Assembly: GCA_934663625.1 (NCBI GenBank)
Contig: CAKUKP010000038.1
Coordinates: forward strand, 1-27,059
Reading direction: 5' to 3'
DNA length: 27,059 nt
Source: an uncultured Clostridia bacterium
Lineage (GTDB): Bacteria > Bacillota > Clostridia > Christensenellales > Aristaeellaceae
The stretch's first letter is position 1, and each line of letters begins with the position of its first letter. Positions 14,428-23,095 of the stretch are shown here, one piece after another. The notes beneath the pieces were generated by a model. The model had not been told where the DNA came from. It did no database searches and worked only from the letters and a program-made list of their open reading frames with translations. The translations under genes and the position numbers were made by a program.

Positions 14428-15285
14428 ATGCCGAAGATTAACTGGTACCCCGGCCACATGGCCAAATCGCGCCGCCTTTTGCAGGATCAGCTGCGCGCGG
14501 TAGATGCGGTGATCGAGCTTTGCGACGCGCGCGCGCCGATGGCGACCCGCAATCCCGATCTGGGCAAACTTACGCAGGGCAAGGCGCGCATACTGATTTT
14601 GAACAAGGCCGATCTTGCCGATGATGCGGTCACCGCGCGCTGGCTGGATACCTTCCGCGCGCAGGGGCTGGACGCGATGCGCTACAATTCCAACGGCGGC
14701 AAGACGCGCGAGATTCTAGCCCGTATTGAAGCCGCCACCCGCCCCGCCGTGGAGCGCGCCGCCGCGAGGGGCGTGCGCAAGACGGTGCGCCTGATGGTGA
14801 TCGGCATCCCGAACGTAGGCAAATCCACGTTCATCAACCGCCTGTACGGCTCCGCCGTGACAAAGGCTTCGGATCGCCCCGGCGTGACCCGTTCCAACCA
14901 GTGGGTGAAAATCGGCCCCTATCTGGAGCTTCTGGACACCCCCGGCATGCTGCCGCCGCGCATGGATGATCAGGATGGCGCCTATCTGCTGGCGTATCTG
15001 GGATCGATCCGCGATCAGATCATGGATACGGAGGAACTGGCGGGCAAGCTGATTCTGCACCTGCGCGCGATCAAGCCGCAAGCCGTGGCGGATCGGTTCA
15101 AGATTCCCGCCGACGCGGATATTCCCGATATTCAAACGGCGATCGAACTGGCGTGCCGCGGGCGCGGCTGGCTGATGCAGGGCGGCCGTCCAGATATCGA
15201 CCGCGCTTCCGCGCTGATTCTGGATGAATTCCGCGCGGGCAGAACCGGCAAGATTTCCATCGAACTGCCGCCGGAGAGGAAATGA
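14428..15285 (+). CDS. rbgA: Ribosome biogenesis GTPase RbgA (YlqF)
   Basis: A circularly permuted GTPase of 285 residues needed for late 50S assembly (L16 incorporation). It begins INWYPGHMAKSRRLL. The permuted order is visible: the G4 motif NKAD comes first, then G1 GIPNVGKST, then G3 DTPGM. A C-terminal helical RNA-binding region follows, with WLMQGGRPDIDRASALIL. ATG 14428 has AAAGGA upstream and is where homologues start; a longer frame to 14230 covers rplS. The gene overlaps the rnhB frame at an ATGA. Confidence 0.95.
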   Translation: MPKINWYPGHMAKSRRLLQDQLRAVDAVIELCDARAPMATRNPDLGKLTQGKARILILNKADLADDAVTARWLDTFRAQGLDAMRYNSNGGKTREILARIEAATRPAVERAAARGVRKTVRLMVIGIPNVGKSTFINRLYGSAVTKASDRPGVTRSNQWVKIGPYLELLDTPGMLPPRMDDQDGAYLLAYLGSIRDQIMDTEELAGKLILHLRAIKPQAVADRFKIPADADIPDIQTAIELACRGRGWLMQGGRPDIDRASALILDEFRAGRTGKISIELPPERK

Positions 15286-15287
15286 GC

Positions 15288-15926
15288 ATGGAAAAGAAGC
15301 ATCGGGAAACGCCGCAGGAAAAGCTGATTCGGCTGACGCAGATCGAAAACGAATTGTGGGATCGCGGCGCGCGCATCGCGGGCATCGACGAAGTGGGCAG
15401 AGGTCCGCTGGCGGGGCCCGTGGTGACGGCGTGCGTATCCATCCCCCGCGACAGGCTGGTGCTGGGCGTGGATGATTCTAAGAAGCTTTCCGAAAAGCGC
15501 CGCGAAGCGCTGTACGATCAGCTGGTGGAAGCGGCGGACTTCTGCGAAACCTGCTTTATCGATCCCCAGACGATCGATCGGATCAACATTCTAAACGCCA
15601 CCAAGCGCGCGATGGAAACCTGCGGCGCAAATTTCCACGGCGTTTTTCTGGTAGACGCGGTCACGGGACTGCACCTGCCGGGCGAGATCAGATCGCTGAT
15701 TCACGGCGACGCGCTGAGCTACATGATCGGCGCGGCTTCGATCATCGCCAAGGTGACGCGCGACCGTTACATGATCGCGCTGGACGAAAAATATCCGATG
15801 TACGGCTTCGCGCGGAACAAGGGCTATGGCACGGCGGAGCATATCGCCGCGCTGCGCGCCTACGGCCCCTGTCCGGAGCATCGCCGCAGTTTTATCAAAT
15901 CCTTCTGGACGGATGAAAATGAATAG
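15288..15926 (+). CDS. rnhB: Ribonuclease HII
   Basis: RNase HII of 212 residues, removing ribonucleotides and RNA from RNA-DNA hybrids during replication and repair. The core GIDEVGRGPLAGPV carries the first Asp and Glu, LVDAVTGL the second Asp, and HGDALSYMIGAASIIAKVTRDRYM the last catalytic region, whose middle is SIIAKVTRDR. The C-terminus shows GYGTAEHIAALRAYGPCPEHR. I choose ATG 15288 because GGAGAGG lies 8 bases before it; an ATG at 15282, overlapping the rbgA stop, is only 2 bases from that site but would add just two residues. Confidence 0.95.
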   Translation: MEKKHRETPQEKLIRLTQIENELWDRGARIAGIDEVGRGPLAGPVVTACVSIPRDRLVLGVDDSKKLSEKRREALYDQLVEAADFCETCFIDPQTIDRINILNATKRAMETCGANFHGVFLVDAVTGLHLPGEIRSLIHGDALSYMIGAASIIAKVTRDRYMIALDEKYPMYGFARNKGYGTAEHIAALRAYGPCPEHRRSFIKSFWTDENE

Positions 15927-16275
15927 GCGCGCGTTTGGCACGGAGGGCGAAACGGCGGCGTGCGAATACCTCTCCCGCCGCGGCTGGAGGATACTGGATC
16001 GCAACGCGCGCATCGGGCGCGGCGAGATCGATATCATCGCACAGAAGCGCCGCGTGATCGCGTTTATCGAAGTCAAGCGCCGCACGACGAATCAGTTCGG
16101 CACGCCCGCCGAGGCGGTCAACGCCGCAAAGCAGCGCAAAATCATCACCGCCGCCGCGCTGTACATGCAGCAAAACAATCTGCAAAATGCAAACGTGCGA
16201 TTCGACGTGATCGAACTTACGCCCGACCGCATCAACCACATCCAAAACGCGTTCGACGCGACGGATTTATACTGA
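15913..16275 (+). CDS. yraN: YraN family protein (UPF0102)
   Basis: A 120-residue UPF0102 protein with a restriction-endonuclease-like fold. The nuclease-type residues are GRGEIDIIAQ followed by AFIEVKRR (the D...E.K pattern), and the N-terminus is FGTEGETAACEYLSRRGW. The cellular job is not firmly known; a DNA-processing role is suggested by its habitual place beside rnhB and comM. The gene overlaps rnhB by 14 bases. ATG 15913 and ATG 15919 are both possible, with no strong ribosome binding site, so coupled translation is likely. Next to it one expects comM, which here lies 6.8 kb away. Confidence 0.92.
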   Translation: MKMNRRAFGTEGETAACEYLSRRGWRILDRNARIGRGEIDIIAQKRRVIAFIEVKRRTTNQFGTPAEAVNAAKQRKIITAAALYMQQNNLQNANVRFDVIELTPDRINHIQNAFDATDLY

Positions 16276-16280
16276 CGCAC

Positions 16281-16323
16281 AAAACAGGAAGCCGCCCGTA
16301 AAACCGGGACAGCCTCCTGTTTT
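16281..16323. terminator. Bidirectional terminator between yraN and the TPR genes
   Basis: AAAACAGGA (16281-16289) pairs with TCCTGTTTT (16315-16323), with an inner GC-rich stem including CCCG/CGGG. The T run on either flank suits transcripts from both convergent sides. Confidence 0.85.
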
Positions 16324-16332
16324 GTTATGCGA

Positions 16333-17136
16333 TTATTTTACGGGCTTCAGACCGCGTTCCTTTGCGACGATTCTGGCCTTTTCTACCGCGAAAGCGCCCT
16401 CGAAGGGATCGCTGATGATCTTCACGATTTCTTCGTTCGCCTTTTCCGTTTCGCCCTTATAGGTATAATACAGATACAGGCCGAAGCGCAGGGTGACGAT
16501 ATCCAGCTTCAGATCATCCTCCGGATCCGGCACATGCTTGCGGATTTCCACGGGATCGATCATATCCTCCGGACGCACCAGACCCTTGTACAGGCGGACG
16601 CGCATCTTGTAATCCCAATCCATATCCGGAACTTCCAGATCGTCGGGAACCTCATCCAGAATCGCCCGCGCGCCTTCCATATCGCCCAGATCCACATAGC
16701 AGGAGAAGATCCAGTCCACCATGCTGTAGGAATCTTCGGGCTGGGCGTACTTCAGCGCCTGACGGAAATCCGCGATCGCTTCATGGAAGCGCCCGTTTAC
16801 GTTGTGGGTGACCGCCCGATAATACCAGAACATGTTTACATCCTCTTCCAGCTTGATCGCCATGGTGAAATCGGCGATCGCCTGATCATAGGTGCCGGGA
16901 TGCATATATTTTCTGCCGCGGCCGAAGTGCAGCAGCGCGGACATCGGATACATCGCCAGACCCTTGCTGTATACATCGATCGCTTCTTCATTGCGGTGCG
17001 CGCGGCTGAGCGCCAGACCGTAATTGTACCAGTTCAATTCGGATTTTTCCGCTTCCAGATTCGCCTTCGCTTCCTCTACGGGCGGCGCGCTGACCAAGTG
17101 TTCACGCATAAATTCATTCTTTTCAACCGTATTCAT
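16333..17136 (-). CDS. TPR-repeat protein (second of a tandem pair)
   Basis: A 267-residue soluble protein with tetratricopeptide repeats and no signal peptide or membrane segment. Repeats are seen from about residue 33: NWYNYGLALSRAHRNEEAIDVYSKGLAMYP (as WYNYGLALSRAHRNEEAIDV), then FGRGRKYMHPGTYDQAIADF, then YYRAVTHNVNGRFHEAIADF. The C-terminal half, with LRFGLYLYYTYKGETEKANE, is probably also helical-repeat. TAAGGAGG precedes the ATG. It is clearly related to the neighbour at 17150-17959, sharing the order of repeats and the ending FEGAFA/VEGAFG. A scaffold role is typical for TPR proteins, but no partner can be named. Confidence 0.85.
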   Translation of the reverse strand: MNTVEKNEFMREHLVSAPPVEEAKANLEAEKSELNWYNYGLALSRAHRNEEAIDVYSKGLAMYPMSALLHFGRGRKYMHPGTYDQAIADFTMAIKLEEDVNMFWYYRAVTHNVNGRFHEAIADFRQALKYAQPEDSYSMVDWIFSCYVDLGDMEGARAILDEVPDDLEVPDMDWDYKMRVRLYKGLVRPEDMIDPVEIRKHVPDPEDDLKLDIVTLRFGLYLYYTYKGETEKANEEIVKIISDPFEGAFAVEKARIVAKERGLKPVK

Positions 17137-17149
17137 TATCCTGTCCTCC

Positions 17150-17959
17150 TTAAATTATGTCGCGTTGTTTGGCGAATTCCAATCCCTTTTTATAACCGAA
17201 CGCGCCCTCCACCGGTATTTTGAGCAGCGCGCGCAGCGCATTGTCCGCGCCCTCTTCATCCTTCGTTTCAACGCAGTAGGCAAAGAGCGCGTAATACATG
17301 GTGTTCAGTTCAAGTTCGATCCGTCCGGGGCGCTTCAGGCATTTTTCCTTCATTTCATCAATGTCCACGAAATGTTCCTTATCCACCAGGCCGGCGTACA
17401 GCTGATAGCAGCGGTGATAGCCGTAATCCATCTGCGGATAGTTTTCCGTGTATTTCACCAGATCGATCGCCGCTCTGGCGCGGGCGGGATCCTTCAATTC
17501 CAGCAGATAGGTGGTGTACAGCCAATGGATCATGGGATAGACCTCTTCCGCGGGCACCATATCCAGACACGCCTTGAAATCGCGGCAGGATTCTTCATAA
17601 TGCCCGAACAGATTGAAGGTGGTCGCACGATAATACATGAACGTCCAATCGGATTTATCGATGCAGTTCGCCAGCGTAAGCTCCGCGATGGCAGGCCAAA
17701 GCTTGCCGGAAGCCGCCAGCTTTCTGCCCCTTGCAAAGTGCAGATACGGATCGAACGGCGCAAATCGAATGCCCGCCGAAAACGCTTCTACGGCTTCTTC
17801 GTTTCGATTCTGGTTGGCGAGCGCCATGCCCAGTTCATACCACAGATCGGGATCATCGCCCTTTTTCGCAAGGCGCGCGCGCACATCGGCCTCATCGGGC
17901 TGCATGATCAGCTTATATCGCTGAAATTCGCCCATCGGCATACCATACATATTCAGCAT
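17150..17959 (-). CDS. TPR-repeat protein (first of a tandem pair)
   Basis: A 269-residue paralogue of the next gene. TPR-like units are WYELGMALANQNRNEEAVEA, then LHFARGRKLAASGKLWPAIA, then MYYRATTFNLFGHYEESCRD. The middle has TTYLLELKDPARARAAID and the end FAYCVETKDEEGADNALRAL with VEGAFGYKKGLEFAK. It has the same length and layout as 16333-17136, so the two arose by duplication and then diverged widely. It starts 16 bases after the broken gene upstream and ends 13 bases before the next, so the three share a transcript. The ATG at 17959 has GAGG 11 bases upstream; ATG 17935 is an alternative. Confidence 0.85.
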   Translation of the reverse strand: MLNMYGMPMGEFQRYKLIMQPDEADVRARLAKKGDDPDLWYELGMALANQNRNEEAVEAFSAGIRFAPFDPYLHFARGRKLAASGKLWPAIAELTLANCIDKSDWTFMYYRATTFNLFGHYEESCRDFKACLDMVPAEEVYPMIHWLYTTYLLELKDPARARAAIDLVKYTENYPQMDYGYHRCYQLYAGLVDKEHFVDIDEMKEKCLKRPGRIELELNTMYYALFAYCVETKDEEGADNALRALLKIPVEGAFGYKKGLEFAKQRDII

Positions 17960-17975
17960 GATTACAGTTCCTCAC

Positions 17976-18672
17976 TTAGTCGCAGCGTTTTCCGGAAATG
18001 TAGACCGCCTTCGTCTTTGACATGATATCGAAGGGATCGCCGGTGAATACGCAGATATCCGCGTCCTTCCCCACTTCGATCGAACCTACGCGATCATCAA
18101 TGTGGCAGATCTGCGCGGGATTGATCGTGATCGCCTTCAGCGCTTCATAGCGATCCAGCCCTTCGCGCACGGCGAGCGCCGCGCAGATCGGCAGATATTC
18201 CAGCGGAATCACATCGTGATCGGTGGTCAGGGCGATTTTCACGCCTGCCGCCGCCATCGAAGCGGGCGTTTCAAAGCTCAGATTTTCGGTTTCCTGCTTG
18301 GTGCTGGAATACATCGTGGGGCCTACGATCGCGCATACGCCCTCCTTCGCCATATCCTTGCCGGTGATCACGCCGTCGGTGGAATGGATCACGGTAATTT
18401 CAATGCCAAATTCGCGGGCGACGCGCATGGCGGTATAGATATCATCGCTGCGGTGCGCGTGCACGTGGATGGGCAGTTCATGGCGCACGACGGGGATCAG
18501 CGCTTCGCATTTCGCATCCCACGCCGGATGTTCGCCGCGCTCCTTTTTCTCCATACTTCGCATCAAAGGGCTGCTGGGCAATCGCGAGGGCGAAGAACTT
18601 CTTCGCTTTTTCAAAATCGCCGTCGAAATGCGCCATTCCCTGTTGATTCAGCGCTTCGGAAAGCTGGTTCAT
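17976..18672 (-). pseudogene. Chimeric remnant: TPR start joined to amidohydrolase C-terminal half, frameshifted
   Basis: Translation from ATG 18672 (with AAAGGAGG upstream) gives MNQLSEALNQQGMAHF and one TPR-like unit, GDFEKAKKFFALAIAQQPFD, and then fails at a stop near 18478. In the next frame, from about 18555, comes the C-terminal half of a metal-dependent amidohydrolase: LPIHVHAHRSDDI, VIHSTDG, IVGPTMYSSTKQE, GVKIALTTDHDVIPLEYLPI, and DRVGSIEVGKDADICVFTGDP. The N-terminal half with the first metal-binding HxH is absent. The frames would join if one A were missing from the AAAAA run near 18552. The simplest reading is a deletion fusing a TPR gene to an amidohydrolase, then a frameshift. 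It is not expected to be catalytic. Confidence 0.7.
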
Positions 18673-19200
18673 GCCGATCCTCCTTTCGGTTCGATCGAAT
18701 AATTTAGTGTGATTGAAAAGAATTTATATCACGTCCAGAAAAGAAACAACCCCGCAACCGTTAAACAGCAATTGATTGTACGAAATCTCATTTGAGCATA
18801 AATCTGTATGAACCGCCACGTAAATATGTGCATTTTAAACAATTAGCATAGACAAATTGCACATACATATACGTATGATTTCTTACACATGTATGTATGC
18901 CAGTATTTAAAAGTATATGTATAATCGTTCGTACAATTTCCATTTGGCGTATTTTTTCGATCATCCCCGCCATACATTCCGAAAAAATTTGTAAATTACG
19001 AATCTATTATTCAGGCGATTCATGCGGGCATTTTCGCAAAAATGCGTCCTACCGCTTCATTTCCTGTTCGCAGAAAATTACAGAAATAGACATATATATT
19101 AGAGGATTTTTCCCGCATCGCATGGAAGTTTAATATGATTATCCCTGAAATACCCGGCGCATAATAAAATGAACGCGCTGTGATCAATTCGAGGTTGTAT
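18673..19200. other. AT-rich intergenic region
   Basis: About 530 bases without a supported gene, and much richer in A+T than the flanks. It holds a probable leftward promoter at 18723-18749 and several dyads, such as CATACATA and TATGTATG flanking 18870-18900 and the ATACGTAT palindrome. Short ORFs here lack ribosome binding sites. No clear RNA gene, terminator or origin is visible. The sharp composition change could mark an insertion or deletion boundary. Confidence 0.6.
18723..18749 (-). promoter_or_regulatory. Probable promoter of the broken gene and TPR operon
   Basis: The leftward strand has TTGTTT at 18749-18744, a 15-base spacer, and TATAAA at 18728-18723 preceded by TGA (extended -10). 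The spacer is short, but the extended -10 helps. Transcripts would pass through the remnant into both TPR genes and stop at 16281-16323. Confidence 0.45.
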
Positions 19201-22200
19201 ATGAAAAAACTGCTATGCATTATGTTGGTACTGATCGCGGTATTCTGCACCGCGTCGGCGGAGGAAAGCACCGCCAATCTGATTCAGAACGGCGATTTTT
19301 CCGAACTGGACGCGGATTCCATGCCCGTCGGCTGGACGCGCGATCAATGGATCAAGGATGAAGGAACCAGCTATCTGTACGTTGCGGAGGACGAAACGAA
19401 CGGCAATTGCGCCGCCGTGGTCAACAATTCCGCAAACGATGCGCGCTTCCGCCAGGTGATCAAGGTCGAACCGGACAGCTATTATCATTTTTCCGCGGAT
19501 ATCAACGCGTCCGGCTGCGGTTCGGACGGACACGCCGCCACGCTGTCCTTTGAAAATACGTTCGTCTATTCGCAGGACGTATACGAAACGAACGGCGAAT
19601 GGCAGCATGTGGATATGTACGTGCGCACCACCGCCGATCAGCACGAAATCGCGCTGCTGCTGCGCGTGGGCGGCTACAGCTCCACGAATACGGGTGCCGC
19701 TTATTTTGACAATGTAACCTGCGAAAAGCTGGACGCGCTGCCCGACAACGTATTCGCGCAATCGTTGGAGGAACAGACGGCCTCCGGCAATTCCGGCAGC
19801 GATACCGCCGATACATCGGAAACGCCCGTCAAGCGCAATACGGAGGCGTTTCTGCTGCTCTCCTGCCTGTACGCGCTCGCCATCTTCGCCATCGCGCGCA
19901 GATCGCAGCGCATCCTGCAAAGCCATACCTCCGCGTTTTCCATCCTGCTGATCGCGTTCGGCGGCGCGCTGATTCTGCGCATCGTGCTGGCGCTGTGCGT
20001 GCGCGGCTACAACACCGATATCAATTGCTTCACCGCGTGGTCGGAGCGCATGTTTGAAAACGGCGCAGGTCATTTCTATTCGAAGGATTATTTCTGCGAT
20101 TATCCGCCGCTGTACATGATGCTGCTGGGCGGCATATCCGCGCTTCGGCATTTATTCGGCATCGGCGTAAATTCCAGCGCGCACATTCTGCTGCTCAAGC
20201 TGATTCCGATCCTCTGCGATCTGCTGGGCGGCGCGCTGATCTTCAAATACGCACGGCGTAAAAACGTATCCGAAAAGATGGCTGCGCTGATCGCCGCGCT
20301 GTACCTTCTGAATCCCGCCGCGCTGATCGATTCCGCCGCGTGGGGGCAGATCGATTCGGTGTTCACGCTGCTGATCTGCGTCTGCGCCATCGAAGCATCG
20401 GAGGATAAATACATTCCTTCGCTGATCGCGTTCGCCGCGGCGATGCTGATCAAGCCGCAGGCGATGCTGTTCGCGCCGCTCGGTCTGTTTGCCATCATCG
20501 TAAACCTGATCCGCGCAAAGGATTGCAGGCGCACGCTGAACGCACTGCTGGGCGTAGTATGCGCGCTTGGGCTGATCTACATCTGCGCGTTCATCTGCTG
20601 CATATCCACCGCCACCGGCTTTTTCGATGCGATTCTGCGCCCCGTCGTCTGGATCCATGATCTGTATTCCGGCACGCTGGGCAGCTATGAATACGTCACG
20701 CTGAACGCGCTGAATCTGTACATCCTGTTCGATCTGAACTGGGCGGCGATCGCATCGCACCGCGCGATTTCGATCATCGCGTGGGCGCTGTTTGCCGCGT
20801 CCTATCTGTACGCGGGCTATCTGTATCTGCGCGGCAAGCGGAAGGACAACCTTCTGCTGCTGGGCGGTCTGCTGATCTATCTGATCTTCTGCTTCGGCCC
20901 GAAGATTCACGAGCGCTACATGTTCCCCGCGATGCTGCTCTTGACGATCGCATATGCGCTGCGCCGCGATCGCAGGCTGCTGATTTCCGTTACGGCAATG
21001 ACCGCCGTCGCCGCCATGAACCAGATATTGGTATTGCAGGGCGGCATGGGTACGGCGAACACAGGACATTTACAGGAAAGCGAACAATGGCTGAACATCG
21101 CGCTTTCCGCCGTTAACGTAATCAACGCGCTGTTCCTCGCATGGACGGCGTGGGATATCTGCGCGTGCGATCACATCATAGCCGCAAAGCCCGCAGAAAC
21201 TGACGACGTTCTGTTTGAAATCTCCACAGCGCAGAAGCCCACAGATCACCGCCTGCACATCCGCCGGATCGATCTGATCCTGATGGCGGCGGTCACGGCG
21301 GTCTATTCGATCATCGCCTTTGTGAACCTCGGCACCTGCGCCGCGCCGCAGACCAGCTGGATCGCCAGCGCGGATAACGAAGCGATCGTGTTCGATCTGG
21401 GCGATGTGCACACCTATCGCATGATCTATTACGGCGGCATCTGCGATTCCACGTTCACCGTGGAGCTTTCGAACGACGCCCGGCACTGGACGAACCCCGC
21501 CTACGCCAAATACAATCAGGGCGAAATCTTCCGCTGGATCTATTTTGCGCCGAACGCCGCGGATGAAATCGCTTCCGGCGGCGGCGCGGACGATGTGCAG
21601 ATGAATTTCGTATCCCTCGATCAATCGTTCCCGATGCAAACCTCGCGCTACATCCGCATCACGGCGCAATCCGCGGGGCTTACGCTTTCGGAATTCGGTT
21701 TCTGGGACGCGGACGGCAAGCTGCTGAGCATATCGATCGCGGATCACACCGGTGCGGACGCGCTGACTGCATCCGATCCCAATAACCTGATCGATGAACA
21801 GGATACCGTCGCGCAAACGCCCAGCTACTTCAATTCCACCTATTTCGATGAAATCTACCACGCCCGCACGGCGTATGAACTAAAGCACGGCATGAGCATC
21901 TATGAATGGACGCATCCGCCGCTCGGCAAGGTGCTGATGGGCGTGGGCATCGATCTGTTCGGCATGACTCCGTTCGGCTGGCGCTTCATGGGCGCGCTGA
22001 TCGGCGTTCTGATGGTGCCGCTGATGTATCTGATGGCGAAGCAGCTGACGAAGGATGTGCGCCTTTCCTTCCTCGCCATGTGCCTGATGGCGCTGGACAG
22101 CATGCACTTTACGCAGACGCGCATCGCCACCATCGATTCCTACGCAGTATTCTGGATCATGCTGATGTATCTGTTCATGATTCGATATATCCAGATGGAC

Positions 22201-23070
22201 TGGCGGCAGGTGCGCACCGGGCGGTCGCTGATTACGCTGGGGCTGTGCGGCATTACGATGGGCGTCGCGTGGGCGACGAAATGGATCGGGCTGTACGCCT
22301 CCGTGGGACTTGCGATACTGCTGTTCTGGAAGTTGATTTCGGAAATCATGCGCGCGGAAAATCGAAAGGCCGCCGTGCTGCGCGCGGTCTGGACGTGCCT
22401 GTTCTGCGTAGGCTTTTTCGTGATCATTCCGGTGCTGATCTACTATTTCTCCTACTATCCGCAGCTGCGCTGCGAGGGTGCGTCGGACATCGGCGCGATG
22501 TTTACCAAAAAATCCGTGGAACGCGTGATCAACCTTCAGCAGTCCATGCTCTCCTATCATGCGGGGCTCGGCGGCGATACGCATTATTTCCGCTCGCCGT
22601 GGTATCAATGGCCGATTATCTGGTGGCCGATGTGGTATTATTCCGGCAACGCCTATGTGCCGGACGGAATGATTTCATCGATCTCGTGCATGGGCAATCC
22701 CGCCGTATGGTGGTCGGGGCTGATCGCGCTGATCGCGCTTCTGATCTACGCCGCCCGGAGCCGCCGCGCAAAGCGCGCGCATCTGATCGTGCTGATCGGC
22801 TTCGCTTCGCAGTTTTTGCCGTGGGTGCTGGTGCCCAGATCGACGTTCATCTATCATTACTTCGCCAGCGTGCCGTTCATCATCCTGTGCATCGCGCTGA
22901 TGCTTCAGGAAATCGGCGCAAAACGCCCGCATCTTGCGCAATACATCGGAAACGCGCTGATCGGGGCGGCGCTGGTGATGTTCATCGGCTTCTATCCGCT
23001 GGAATCCGGCACGCCGGTTTCGCGGAGCTATGCAAGGCTGCTCCGGTGGTTTAAGTGGTACAACTATTGA
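19201..23070 (+). CDS. Two-module GT-C membrane glycosyltransferase with lectin-like domains
   Basis: A 1289-residue protein. Residues 1-21 are a signal peptide (LLCIMLVLIAVFCTASA). About 25-178 is a CBM4/9-like beta domain (NLIQNGDFSE, GEWQHVDMYV, AAYFDNVTC). About 215-680 is a many-helix transferase like Gpi18-type mannosyltransferases (GYNTDINCFTAW, CDYPPLYMMLLGG, SAAWGQIDSVFTL). About 715-845 is a discoidin-like domain (VELSNDARHW, SRYIRITAQSAGL). From about 875 to the end is a GT39 / O-mannosyltransferase-type module with FDEIYHARTAYE, THPPLGKVLMG, and IATIDSYAVFW. It probably moves sugar from a polyprenyl carrier onto protein or polymer outside the membrane. ATG 19201 is chosen over GTG 19180 because GAGG lies before it and the signal peptide starts here. 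Confidence 0.85.
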   Translation: MKKLLCIMLVLIAVFCTASAEESTANLIQNGDFSELDADSMPVGWTRDQWIKDEGTSYLYVAEDETNGNCAAVVNNSANDARFRQVIKVEPDSYYHFSADINASGCGSDGHAATLSFENTFVYSQDVYETNGEWQHVDMYVRTTADQHEIALLLRVGGYSSTNTGAAYFDNVTCEKLDALPDNVFAQSLEEQTASGNSGSDTADTSETPVKRNTEAFLLLSCLYALAIFAIARRSQRILQSHTSAFSILLIAFGGALILRIVLALCVRGYNTDINCFTAWSERMFENGAGHFYSKDYFCDYPPLYMMLLGGISALRHLFGIGVNSSAHILLLKLIPILCDLLGGALIFKYARRKNVSEKMAALIAALYLLNPAALIDSAAWGQIDSVFTLLICVCAIEASEDKYIPSLIAFAAAMLIKPQAMLFAPLGLFAIIVNLIRAKDCRRTLNALLGVVCALGLIYICAFICCISTATGFFDAILRPVVWIHDLYSGTLGSYEYVTLNALNLYILFDLNWAAIASHRAISIIAWALFAASYLYAGYLYLRGKRKDNLLLLGGLLIYLIFCFGPKIHERYMFPAMLLLTIAYALRRDRRLLISVTAMTAVAAMNQILVLQGGMGTANTGHLQESEQWLNIALSAVNVINALFLAWTAWDICACDHIIAAKPAETDDVLFEISTAQKPTDHRLHIRRIDLILMAAVTAVYSIIAFVNLGTCAAPQTSWIASADNEAIVFDLGDVHTYRMIYYGGICDSTFTVELSNDARHWTNPAYAKYNQGEIFRWIYFAPNAADEIASGGGADDVQMNFVSLDQSFPMQTSRYIRITAQSAGLTLSEFGFWDADGKLLSISIADHTGADALTASDPNNLIDEQDTVAQTPSYFNSTYFDEIYHARTAYELKHGMSIYEWTHPPLGKVLMGVGIDLFGMTPFGWRFMGALIGVLMVPLMYLMAKQLTKDVRLSFLAMCLMALDSMHFTQTRIATIDSYAVFWIMLMYLFMIRYIQMDWRQVRTGRSLITLGLCGITMGVAWATKWIGLYASVGLAILLFWKLISEIMRAENRKAAVLRAVWTCLFCVGFFVIIPVLIYYFSYYPQLRCEGASDIGAMFTKKSVERVINLQQSMLSYHAGLGGDTHYFRSPWYQWPIIWWPMWYYSGNAYVPDGMISSISCMGNPAVWWSGLIALIALLIYAARSRRAKRAHLIVLIGFASQFLPWVLVPRSTFIYHYFASVPFIILCIALMLQEIGAKRPHLAQYIGNALIGAALVMFIGFYPLESGTPVSRSYARLLRWFKWYNY

Positions 23071-23095
23071 TTCAAAAGAGGAGGGCGGTGAAATT

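Noticed and set aside
19180..19200. GTG 19180 as start of the glycosyltransferase
   Set aside because: It would place seven residues before a standard signal peptide, while GAGG and ATG 19201 give a normal start.
21906..23054. Rightward open frame of 382 codons inside the large glycosyltransferase gene
   Set aside because: It is an overlapping frame within the PMT-type module, whose motifs (THPPLGK, TIDSYAVFW) lie in the main frame; the alternative product has no recognisable domain.
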